Below, in pieces: positions 33,512-44,110 of a stretch of DNA of 64,000 nucleotides (position 1 is its first letter; the number at the start of each line of letters is the position of its first letter). Under the pieces are notes generated by a model. The model was not told where the DNA came from. It saw only the letters and a list, made by a program, of their open reading frames with translations, and made no database searches. The position numbers and the translations under genes were made by a program. The stretch is from Glandiceps talaboti (taxonomy: Eukaryota > Hemichordata > Enteropneusta > Spengelidae): positions 2,401,501-2,465,500 of the forward strand of contig NC_135559.1 in NCBI RefSeq assembly GCF_964340395.1. Reading direction: 5' to 3'.

Positions 33512-33984
33512 TAGTCCCCGCTATGATTGGGTTTTAAGGAACTGGCAGTTTATGTTGTCATTTTCAAACCTGGTTAATGTTGTTTGGCCTCATATGGTTG
33601 TTTTTGATATCACTACTCTGTTCAAGCATGTCTGAGTTATGGCTTTGGACATGAAAACTGCGCCAACAAAATGGCTGCCAGGCGGATTGTATCACGACGA
33701 AAATGGATATGCACATGTATGTCACAGAACACTGTGCTAATGCCAACTTTACATGAGATCTGTTCAAGCATGTCTGAGTTATGGCTTTGGACATGGAAAA
33801 TTCGCAAAAAAAAATGGCTGAGTTATGGCTTTGGACATGGAAAATTCCCAAACAAAATGGCTGCTAGACGGCCATATTGGATCGTATCATAAAACATATT
33901 GACGTGCATATGTATGCCATAGTATGTTGCCCCTGTACCAAGTTTGAAAAAAATCAGACCAGGCACTTCGTCCGGCGGGGACTA
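33512..33984. mobile_element. Non-autonomous element with TAGTCCCCGC ends, copy A
   Basis: It starts TAGTCCCCGCTATGATTGGG and ends TCCGGCGGGGACTA, giving perfect 10-base inverted ends. The internal segment GTTCAAGCATGTCTGAGTTA then TGGCTTTGGACATG is repeated. Both copies also share GTCATTGA..ATGACA just outside the left end. The 3' end GGACTTCGTCC.. hairpin plus CTAA also fits a Helitron-type end. Confidence 0.75.
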
Positions 33985-34393
33985 AAAACATTTAACATTG
34001 ATGATAAATATTACATTTCTGTCCTACTGATCATGGTCACAAAATAAAGTGACAGGCATATTGTACCCTACAGTGTTTGAAATTTGTGAGTGTTGGTTGA
34101 ATTAGAGTTTATGGTGTCAATGAAAGGTGTGCATAAGGACAGATTAATACCAGCATACACACACTGCCAGGTGGGAAGACATGTATTATTCTCATAGACC
34201 CATCTCCTGTTGTCTGCTGGTGCTAATGAAACCAGGATAATTTGTATTACAATTGCTTGAATAGACAATGCAATCGAGTATGTATGTATTTGATGTGTTT
34301 ATGAGTGGATGGTTATAAATATCTTGACATTTACATTCCGGTATAATTATGATGAAAGCTTGTCATCAGGATTAATTTTCTTTCTAGCAATAA

Positions 34394-34480
34394 TAATAAT
34401 AATAATAATGGCCTTTAAGTCCCTGCCAAATACCAAGTTAATTGGTTTTAAATTAATAGTTTTTGAGTGTGTCATCCAAA

Positions 34481-34521
<41 letters not shown>
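34394..34521. repeat. (AAT)n and (CA)n microsatellites
   Basis: A short AAT run at 34394-34408 and about 19 CA units at 34483-34521. Confidence 0.9.
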
Positions 34522-34729
34522 CGCACCATGCCTATAGCACTACTAAACCTAATCAGTTCAATTGTGCTAAAAACCAACATTATTATTATTATGAGTCAAA
34601 TGTACAAAACTGCCATTACTTTCCCTAAATTTTCTTTGATATTAATGACACTGGTATATTTATGTTATTCTCCAATATTTTTCTTCATTCAGATGGAAAA
34701 TACTCGTGTACAAGTCATTGAGCATGACA

Positions 34730-35374
34730 TAGTCCCCACTATGATTGGGTTTTAAGGAATTATCACTACTCTGATCACGCAACAACACTTGTGAACCTAA
34801 ATCAAGCAGACTTAGATATGTTGTGTCTGCTTGTTGGACATGGAACATGCCTACAACAATAAAGGATAGGTCGGGTATGGGGGATCATATCACGACGAAA
34901 ATGGATATGCACATGTATGTCATAGAACACTGTCCTAATGCCAACTTTGAATGAGATCTGTTCAAGCATGTCTGAGTTATGGCTTTGGACATAGAAAAAT
35001 CGCAAACAAAATAGCTGCCAGGCGGCCACATTCGATCGTATCACAACAACAATGAATATGCACATGTATGTCATAGAACACTGTCCTAATACCAACTTTG
35101 AATGAGATCTGTTCAAGCATGTCTGAGTTATGGCTTTGGACATGGAAAATTCGCAAACAAAATGGCTGCTAGGCGGCCATATTGGATCGTATCATGAAAC
35201 AAATTGACGTGCATATGTATGCCATTGTATGTTGCCCCTGTACCAAGTTTGAAAAAAAATCGGTCCAGGCATCTCCAAGAAACGGCTGCGGATGGACGGA
35301 AAAACGGACGGACACACGGACAGACGGAACCCAATCCATAAGTCCCCGTCCCGGACTTCGTCCGGCGGGGACTA
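34730..35374. mobile_element. Non-autonomous element with TAGTCCCC ends, copy B
   Basis: It starts TAGTCCCCACTATGATTGGG and ends in the hairpin AGTCCCCGTCCCGGAC-TTC-GTCCGGCGGGGACT then CTAA-like end. It has two internal repeats about 150 bases apart (near 34958 and 35108), each with the phrase GAGTTATGGCTTTGGACAT. A GGACGGACAGACGG stretch precedes the end. Confidence 0.75.
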
Positions 35375-35519
35375 ATTTATTGTTGTCACTACTCGTCTAG
35401 CAGTTTGTAATGACAAAGGCCCCTTAGGTCACTCATATTTTCTTTGGTTCAATGAAGAAATATATTGGGGAATAACATCTAAATATATCTTGCATATGTA
35501 ATACATATGTAGTTAGTTG

Positions 35520-35940
35520 GTCTTGACCTAGTCTAGTTCCTAACAGTGACCATATTCCGCACTACAGTGTACATCATCACTATCCCAGTCTAGTCAAGGC
35601 CCTGACAAAAGGCTTTATGGTTCAACCCCATGGTGAGCAAAGCGTGAACGGTGCATGTCAGTAGCAATCCATCACAAATTGACGGGCTGTCGTCAAGGTT
35701 CATTAATATTCATTTGGTACAGCTGTTTTGACGATGTCCAATGTCCAACAAGGACTCCACCTCCAGTCGTTTATTAATCACGTGGGGACACAACAACATA
35801 ATCATGTTTATATGAATGCTGTAGGAGGGAGCACAGAAATCTGTGCGGATCATCAGAGCCTTCACTAGACTGGGATAGTGATGTAATACATTGTAGTACA
35901 GAATATGGTTCCTGTCAGGAACGAGACTAGTCTTAACATG
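35520..35940. mobile_element. Fold-back element with arms of about 80 bp
   Basis: Left arm: CTAGTTCCTAACAGTGACCA then TATTCCGCACTACAGTGTAC, ATCACTATCCCAGTCTAGT. The right arm is its inverse (ACTAGACTGGGATAGTGATG ... TATGGTTCCTGTCAGGAAC). The centre is about 250 bases, unpaired. The minus-strand open frame at 35710-35949 spans it and is not a gene. Confidence 0.8.
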
Positions 35941-35980
35941 ATCTGTCAAAAATTAGCACCAATCACCAGAGCAAGCTAAA

Positions 35981-36013
35981 CCATAGACCTGGGCCCGCCA
36001 CCAGGGTCTATGG
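35981..36013. repeat. Short palindrome CCATAGAC...GTCTATGG
   Basis: CCATAGACCTGGG and CCAGGGTCTATGG flank CCCGCCA. It has the same outer motif as 3631-3675. Confidence 0.85.
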
Positions 36014-37984
36014 ATAACCAATATCAACACAGCACAAAGTGTATAACTTGTATTTGATCAGTTTATTTTAATTGTTTTCTGTGAAAAAATGATACATTCT
36101 GTCCCTCAAAACATTGTGTGTCTATATATAAATCATGAAGTTGTCCACTTGTCATGAAACGTATACCCTGCCAACTCTTACAAACATGTGGAATAAAGAA
36201 CAAACACAAAAGAATCAATACATTGATTGATATAGCAGCATATGAATATTTCACACCATCCCAAACATTGTGTATTTTGGGAATCTTGAATTTAATCATA
36301 AAAGTGATATATATAGTATCATAAGTACTCAGTGTTTTGGCCAAAATGGCTAACTTTACAAGGTTTTATTTTTATTCTGTGTTTTAATTAGTCTATTTAT
36401 CAAGTCTAAATGGACATTCAAATGGAGAGTCCTTCTTCAAGTATCTAAGGGAGTAAGTACCCCCAGGTACGTTAAACAATGCCTGCTTTTATTTTCTGAC
36501 CTCAGCCTACCAATACACCATATTTAAGTCTATATCAGAGAGATAAAACATTTCATGGTTTGGTCACTAGGAGTGCTGTTCGCAAGACAATAAACCCCAT
36601 GAGGTTAGGGGGCCTTTTATATCCCTGTATGGTGTAGATCAGAAAGTATTCACCCACTGTGGTTTATTATTCACACACTAATTGAAAAGATCTTATTTAT
36701 CTAACTTGTTGATGGTACATAGTTCAATGTGGCTCTTATCAAACATGTTTGACCACTGAACCTAAATGTGATTATAATAGGGAATTTACAATCCAGACTG
36801 AGCATGCTCAGATGCAATGGACTATGGGATTATCTGTGGTTATCGTAATACCTAATCTGGAGCTACTGATAAAATAAACCTTCCACAATGATCAAGGTGA
36901 CTATGAATTGATTATTTGTGGTTAAAAACAATGTAACATTATTGTTTACAATATTATTTGATTAGTATTTATATCACATTTCCCATGATGCAACATTCAA
37001 CATGGCGGGTTTGCAAGTTCCCTATTCCCACTATAAAGTGCCTGTCTTTGTCTCTTGATGGCATGCTTCCTTAAAGTCTATCCTTGTTGGCAAAAGCAAA
37101 TAATGCCTCAAATGATATAGTCACCATTTAAGATTACAGATCCAGATTACTCCATACAAAACGATATATATGAGGCACTTTTTATTTATAAAAGGTTCAC
37201 TAAGTACTGCTTTGTTTATATTATAATAATCTATTTGCAGTAACCCTGGCATGGCTTCAAATTGTTTTGTTTTTATTTTACAGATTATTAATTACAATGA
37301 TTTAAGTTAAAATATATTTTACATCACTTACATTCAATGGTACAAAATAAATTAGTTTTGTATACTATTTCACATTATAATTTGGCATGTCTTCTACTAG
37401 AAATTGAAACCCTTTAAAGTTCAAGTTGATCACTTATATTTCTCATTGTAAGGTTTGTGTATTTTATAAAAGTGTGTTCTCTTTTGTGAAAGGAGTAAAA
37501 GACGTATTTGGTTCTTTTTCATATTTATACTAAATCAAACACTAAATATATACTTTGATACAATTCATTCTCTTTGCCCTTCATCCCATTCAAACCTGGC
37601 TGCAACCCCCACCCCTGAATTTGCACATGATTGAACCCCCCTCCCCTTCCCATCAATCCTTTTATAGTTGTCACTTGTATACCATATCTAACTTATAATA
37701 CTTGTTAAATTTGAATTTCAGTATTATTGACAGAGAATTCACATCTGGGCAATGTTTTTGCTAAAAATTTAATTAAACAATCAAGCATCTGAAAATAATG
37801 AGAAATATACTGTAATAATACCAAAGTAAACTTTAAGGAACAAACTGTGTAAATTGTACATTTTTATTTATTTTTGCAAGTACTACAGCAACAACTGAGG
37901 TTTTCACTTACTAAAATAGACACAAACTAAAAGTTTTGATCTTCAATGTGGAAGATGGAAAATGTCAAATTCATTTCAGATTTC

Positions 37985-38352
37985 CAAATGTATGTATGCA
38001 TGCATGTATGTATGTATGTATGTATGTATGTATGTATGTATGTATGTATGTATGTATGTATGTATGTATGTATGCATGTATATATGTATGTAGGTATGTA
38101 TGTATGTATGTATGTATGTATGTATGTATGTATGTATGTGTGTGTGTGTGTATGTATGTATGTATGCATGCATGCATGTATGTATGTATGCATGGATGTA
38201 TGTATGTATGTATGTATGTATGTATGTATGTATGTATGCATGCATGCATGCATGCATGCATGCATGTATGTATGTATGTATGTATGTATGTATGTATGTA
38301 TGTATGCATGTATGTATGTATGTATGTATGTATGTATGTATGTATGTATGGA
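37985..38352. repeat. (ATGT)n microsatellite, about 370 bp
   Basis: About 90 units with GCATGC and TGTG interruptions. All six frames stay open, which explains the long open frames there. Confidence 0.97.
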
Positions 38353-38475
38353 TGTATGGATATCTATGCCTCTGTTGTGTGGATATTATAATTATCATGT
38401 AAATCAAGACAGTGTGTGACCACATGGGAAAAACTAGTTATTAGAAACACAACCCTACTGAGTGTAGTAATAGAG

Positions 38476-38830
38476 AAGTTACCTTCAATATTGGAATCCA
38501 GTTATTCAAGTGATTATGTAGCTTTCATCTGACTATTTACAACAGTCCACTGTCAGGTGATTCCACTAGGAGGTCACCTGACCAATGACATAACATCATT
38601 ACACTGATGACGTCCGAATGATTCAGATGAAAGCTATGTAGTCACTTCAAAAACTAGATTCCAATAAGGCAACTTTACTACTGTCAGGTGATCCCTCTAT
38701 GAGGTCACATGACCAAACGACATAACATCATTACGCTGATGATGTCTGATTGATTCAGACAAAAGCTATGTAGTCACTTCAACAACTAGATTCCAATAAG
38801 GCAACTTTACTACTACATGTACTACTATAT
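38476..38830. repeat. Inverted and tandem repeat cluster
   Basis: The arm GGAATCCAGTTATTCAAGTG then ATTATGTAGCTTTCATCTGA (38493-38532) is inverted at 38623-38662. The right part, about 146 bases with GTCAGGTGAT and GACATAACATCATTAC, occurs twice in tandem. Within it, GTCAGGTGA and TCACCTGAC form a smaller hairpin near 38550-38582. Confidence 0.8.
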
Positions 38831-38934
38831 AAAATGGAGTCAGGTGTCAATTTCTATTCTACCACTGAGAGCACATTCAATAGCTTATATCAACATGTCA
38901 CTAAAACAGTCTGTTTGTGGCGATCTTATTAAAG

Positions 38935-39180
38935 GCCTAATTTGCATATAACTATGGGATAAAATAAGATGACACTCATTATGCGAGTTGACTTTGACCT
39001 ATTCTGCATATAACTAGGGGGTCAAAACACTCATTATGTGAGATGACTTTGACCTACTCTGCATATAACTAGGGGGTCAAAATAAGATGACACTCATTAT
39101 GTGAGATGACTGACCTACTCTGCATATAACTAGGGGGTCTAAATACGATGACACTCATAATGCTAGATAACTTCGACCAT
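38935..39180. repeat. Tandem repeat of about 60-68 bp, 4 copies
   Basis: CTGCATATAACTAGGGGGTC then AAAATAAGATGACACTCATTATGTGAGATGAC; copies differ by short deletions. Confidence 0.9.
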
Positions 39181-39883
39181 GTAACACGCTCCCAGAGCTC
39201 ATAAAGTGCCACGACACTGCCTTTATTAAAAAAGAATATTACAGATTTGTTTTAATCTCCTACTGTTGGACTGCAGTATTATGAATATACAGGAAAGAAA
39301 TTTGTCACTGTATATTTGAAAGTAGGTGTGTTTTGGGGACTGTATTTGAGAAAATGTTGGCTTGATACAAGTTGGAATTGTCGAGACACTAACCCAGCAT
39401 TGAAAGTTAGCCTTTTAAGCCAGAAAACCATAATTGCTGCTGTCGTATATGCTCATTTGATTTGTTCAGACAAAACATAATTAACTACAATGTCAAACAA
39501 AACATGCATATTTCTTGAGTTCCCAGATTTCATTATGATTGTCTTTGATTTCTAGCAAGTTTTACAATGTGAAAATACATCTAAACTTTTGCTCTGTCAA
39601 GAAATCTTTAGGGATAGACAGGACAACAATGATTCATTAATAATAGATATAAAATCAATATACACTATTACTTCTGTATCAAACTAGTACTAATGTATCC
39701 GATTTGATAGCCTAAGTACTGGTCCCCTAAGTGACTAAATATAACCCCCCCCCCCCCCATCCCAAGTTCAACTCTCAACTCTAGTCCTTTTTGAATATAT
39801 GTATTACAACTACTATTGGGCTCTAGTCAGAGGTATGCATGGCCTATGTGATGTAAATAATCTTTGTTTCAATCTATGATATC

Positions 39884-40000
39884 CAAACTGCTATATTAGC
39901 TTGGCAGTCTCAAATCTATGAAACGCCTACTGTTAGATTAGTGTGTCAGTCTCAAATCTTTGAAATGCCTACTGTTAGATTGGTGTGGCAGTCTCAAATC
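39884..40000. repeat. Tandem repeat of about 52 bp
   Basis: GGCAGTCTCAAATCTATGAA then CGCCTACTGTTAGATT occurs two to three times. Confidence 0.85.
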
Positions 40001-40568
40001 TATGACCATCTATAAAACCGTACAACAGAAGGAAGGACACAAACTAGAGTTCCACTAGATGTAATTTATCTAAAGCAATTGGTTTTATGATAGTCAAACT
40101 TTTTCAGTCATTTGGGGTCCTGCCTTAACCCAAATGTAAAAAAAAATTTAATCAAATTTAAAAAAAGTTTTGAGATTTTTACCATATCTTTAAAGTCAAA
40201 CAAAATAATGAAAACACAAATACAGATAGACAACCTGGAATGTACTTGAATCATTACCTTTCTAATTTCACAATAAAAATGGTGAAATGATTGGTCCCAG
40301 CCCTACATGCCCAAATTATCCAATGTCAGTTGTCTACGTTAAGATGTTACTATTCTAGATTGCTTATTTAGATATTGTTGTGTTTGTTCATTCAATACTG
40401 AAAGGTTCACTACTACAGCCTATATAATTTTACTATTCCATAGTAAATGGTTTATTTTTGGATGTAATGATATTTCTATCTATTTCTGTTACAAGTTTTG
40501 TAAGTTTTTTGTATGTTTTGTGAGTTGTATACTACCTGGTTAGTATTGGTTTTAGGTATAGGTGAAGT

Positions 40569-40656
40569 TCTCTCTCTCTCTCACTCGTTCGCTCACTCAC
40601 TCTCACTCTCACTCGTTCGCTCACTCACTCTCACTCTCTCTCACTCTCTCACTCTC

Positions 40657-40736
<80 letters not shown>

Positions 40737-40737
40737 G
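40569..40737. repeat. (CT)n / (CTCA)n microsatellite
   Basis: CTCACT-rich start passing into about 50 CT units. Confidence 0.95.
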
Positions 40738-40952
40738 GTAAATAACTTGGATGTAATTTGGCAACTGAAAACTCTATAAGTACCTATGGCACCAAAAGTA
40801 ATTTTCAAGATCTGAAAAATAGCAAGTTTAATTCCTGCTTTCAAAATCACCAAGATGGAATGACGATCAAGATTCACACAAGGCACAATACCTACTTTCA
40901 GTGTCTTGAAATAGTTTACACTAACACCTTCAAATGGATATACTAGCTAGCT

Positions 40953-40960
40953 ACTGTTGC

Positions 40961-41006
<46 letters not shown>

Positions 41007-41007
41007 G
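40953..41007. repeat. (TTG)n microsatellite
   Basis: About 17 TTG/CTG units. Confidence 0.95.
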
Positions 41008-41642
41008 AAATTCCACTGAATAAAACACTTGAAATGACTCAGAGTGAATAAGTAATCATGCACTAACATCTAAATGAAAGTCCTGAGTTACTGAGGCCAA
41101 CTATTGAACCAACTGCATGTATTGAACACACATGGCTATGTGCATCTCAAAGAGTATACCTCCTGGACTTCATGTTCTCACAAGTGCATGTGTACGGCTT
41201 ACATTTTATTCATGTGTATGGCCTTACATGTTACCAAAATGTACTTATGGGGCTTCACATATTGCCACAAGTGTGTCTGTAGGTTTTACATGTTGTGAGT
41301 GCACTAAATGTTATATAGAGGTTCACTACTCCAATGCATGACTGTAATCCACCTATATCTAATACACAGTGTTAGCATGATGCCTGCATTCAAGTTGAAA
41401 AAATCGTGATTGAGAAATTTAAGTTTCACATTGTTGAGTGTCTTTTTTGTGCCTACTACTGTACAATACTATTTTTTTGTAAATTTCAATTCCTTAATCT
41501 GTTCCTTAAATCGCTATAGTAATACATATATTTATGAAATTAAAGACTCATGTGACATTGTTAACCCTTTTGTTGCCTGAGTTACAAACATTTCACATTG
41601 TTTGATGATTATTATGAAAAAAATACATTACTTTACATAGGT

Positions 41643-41843
41643 TTATATTTTCTGCTTCAAAGATTCTTTTTCAAATTCTGGTTGATATGTTGGATTAGAA
41701 AATGATGTCTGTCTAAGAGGGTAACTATTCATCTCAATCTCTTCCCGTCCATTGATCTGACTTGAGTGGTACGCCTTGGACAGCGGGGTCTTCTCGGTAA
41801 GTGAGTTGTACTGTTGGACAGGGTTATATCTACGCTGTTGGGT
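41643..41843 (-). CDS. Alternative C-terminal exon of the P4-ATPase (tail with NPTY and YNSL motifs)
   Basis: After an AG acceptor (GCTTCTACAG) 66 codons are open to TAA at 41645-41643, phase 0, so the exon joins in frame to the last membrane exon ending at 60536. The tail is polar and contains QQYNSL, a YxxPhi-type sequence, and SNPTYQPEF, an NPxY-type sequence. Both are known adaptor-binding endocytic motifs in membrane proteins, so a role in trafficking is plausible but inferred. A minus-strand AATAAA signal exists at about 41210-41205. Confidence 0.65.
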   Translation of the reverse strand, partial: TQQRRYNPVQQYNSLTEKTPLSKAYHSSQINGREEIEMNSYPLRQTSFSNPTYQPEFEKESLKQKI

Positions 41844-44051
41844 CTGTAGAAGCAAAGAAATGGTTCCAAATCACAAATACATTCTAATATAAGGCAAGAA
41901 TCAAAGCCATGACGGCTATCAGTACTGTGAACAGTAGAAATTCTGTTTTATTTTAATAAAAAGTGTCATATTTGATTCAGCATTAGATCTTGCACAGTAG
42001 ATTTGGTCAATGCTTAAAAAGTTTTCTTTGTACTTTAAACTGGGGACATTTCACAAAACACAAAGATCTCTTTCTCCTTGCGAGTGTTGTCTCCTAATTT
42101 ATTCCACCATAAGCCACTGTATGATTAGAGTTGTCATTTTCTTGTGTCGTTAAACTTTTCAATATTTAAAATTAAATTTATCTATAAATGTGAAACAACT
42201 GCTTTATAACACTTTGATCTTTTCAGTGCATTCTTGAGACACAGCTAAGAAGTAAATACACTGCAGACGTTTTATACAGGTTTTGAAATTGTTTCCTCTT
42301 TGTTTGCATGAAAACGTTTGGTAAAAAAACTGTCACACTGCATAGCCTTCCAAGTTAAAGTTAACATTAGCTCACCAATCTTTTTCACTCTTTACATGTA
42401 AAATAAACATATACCTTTTCAGATACTTTTTCCTTTTCTCAAATTATTATGATACAAGATTAAATATTTTGTGGCTTTGTTTGGAACAAATATCAAATTT
42501 GACATTTCAGAGATGACCAGGGGAAGTGATTTCGAGTTTCAAATTTCTACATAGCATACACTGTGTACTACTACTGTTTACAACACAGAGAGTCGCACTG
42601 ATTTGGACTTGGACTGCTGTTGAATGGAAGAGTTTAAAACACATAACAATAGAGAGAACTTTGAAATGTTAAGTTTTCATTGCGACATAGTTACAGTTGA
42701 CAGTTCAAAAAACTCTGCCAGTAACTTGACTATAATAATAATCACGATAGTAATAATATCACTCAAATGGTAGCATGAACAAATATTCCTGGATCTGGAA
42801 ATAGGTATAATTTGTATTGCAACATCACTGTAGTTCATCAAATTGTGTATTTTACGCTAAAGGTGTGATTTTTGGTACCTGTATATACTAAAAAGGATGG
42901 TTCTAAAAATGGTTATTCTTTGTACCAAAGATTATGATTGTCAAAAATCAAAACTAAAATCAAAAGCCATCACAGTTCAATGCCATGATAAATGGGGACA
43001 TTTGATCACTAGTTTGTCAGTGAATGTGAATTTTTTGGGAGAAGTTTAACACGTCGAAAAATTAATGAAGTGTACATAAGTCTTTTAGTACAGTATACTG
43101 GCAGAGTTTGACATGTTGCAACAAATGCATAGCTTTGAAAACTTACCATTTGAGAGTTAAATCTACAGATAGACTACAGATCTGACATCTATGAATACAT
43201 ACAGGGCTGTGTCTACATATAAACATCTGTCATCTATGAATACATACAAGAGTGTGCCTACACACAAACTACAGAACTGCCCTCTATGAATACATACAGG
43301 GCTGTATCTACACAGACTACAGATCTGCCATCTATGAATACATACAGGGCTGTGTTTACACATAAATTACAGATCTGCCATCTATGAATACATACAGGGC
43401 TGTGTTTACAGAGACTACAGATCTGCCATCTATGGTTACATACAGGGCTGTGTTTACACAGACTACAGATCTGCCATCTATGAATACATACAGGGCTGTG
43501 TTTACACAGACTACAGAGCTGCCATCTATGAATACATACAGGACTGTGTTTACACATAAATTACAGATCTGCCATCTATAAATACATACAGGGCTGTGTT
43601 TACACATAAATTACAGATCTGCCATCTATGGTTACATACAGGGCTGTGTTTACACAGACTACAGAGCTGCCATCTATGAATACATACAGGGATGTGTTTA
43701 CACAGACTACAGATCTGCCATCTATGAATACATACAGGGCTGTGTTTACACAGACTACAGATCTGCCATCTATGAATACATACAGGGCTGTGTTTACACT
43801 GCCATCTATGAATACATACATGAGTGTGCCTATACATAAATTACAGATCTGCCATCTATGAACACATACAGGACTGTGTTTACACATATACTACAGATCT
43901 GCCATCTATGAATATATACAGGATTGTGTTTACACATACACTATAGAGCTTTCAACTTGTATACGTAATTTTACAGCAACTCTGAACTTTACTTTACTTT
44001 ATAGTATTGGATACTGGTGCTTTATAAATGATTTGATGACTGATTGACTGA

Positions 44052-44110
<59 letters not shown>

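Larger units (their letters stand above)
32431..41642. other. 9-kb intergenic region between the lectin/GPS gene and the flippase tails
   Basis: Repeats are listed separately. The non-repeat parts (for example 36060-37900 and 39200-40500) contain only short open frames without domains on either strand. Two runs of nearly continuous AT-rich sequence near 37200-37560 show nothing. Confidence 0.5.

Noticed and set aside
36063-36344. 93-codon minus-strand frame with a hydrophobic stretch
   Set aside because: AT-rich chance frame; no signal, domain or splice context.
37927-38425. Several long open frames of 100-157 codons on both strands
   Set aside because: They come from the ATGT/ACAT tetranucleotide repeat, which keeps all frames open (MYVCMYVC, HTYIHTYI). 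No unique coding sequence is included.
43150-43950. CRISPR-like appearance of the 48-bp array (also 23172-23869 and 61018-61504)
   Set aside because: The whole unit repeats with no unique spacers, and the window is clearly eukaryotic. These are minisatellites.
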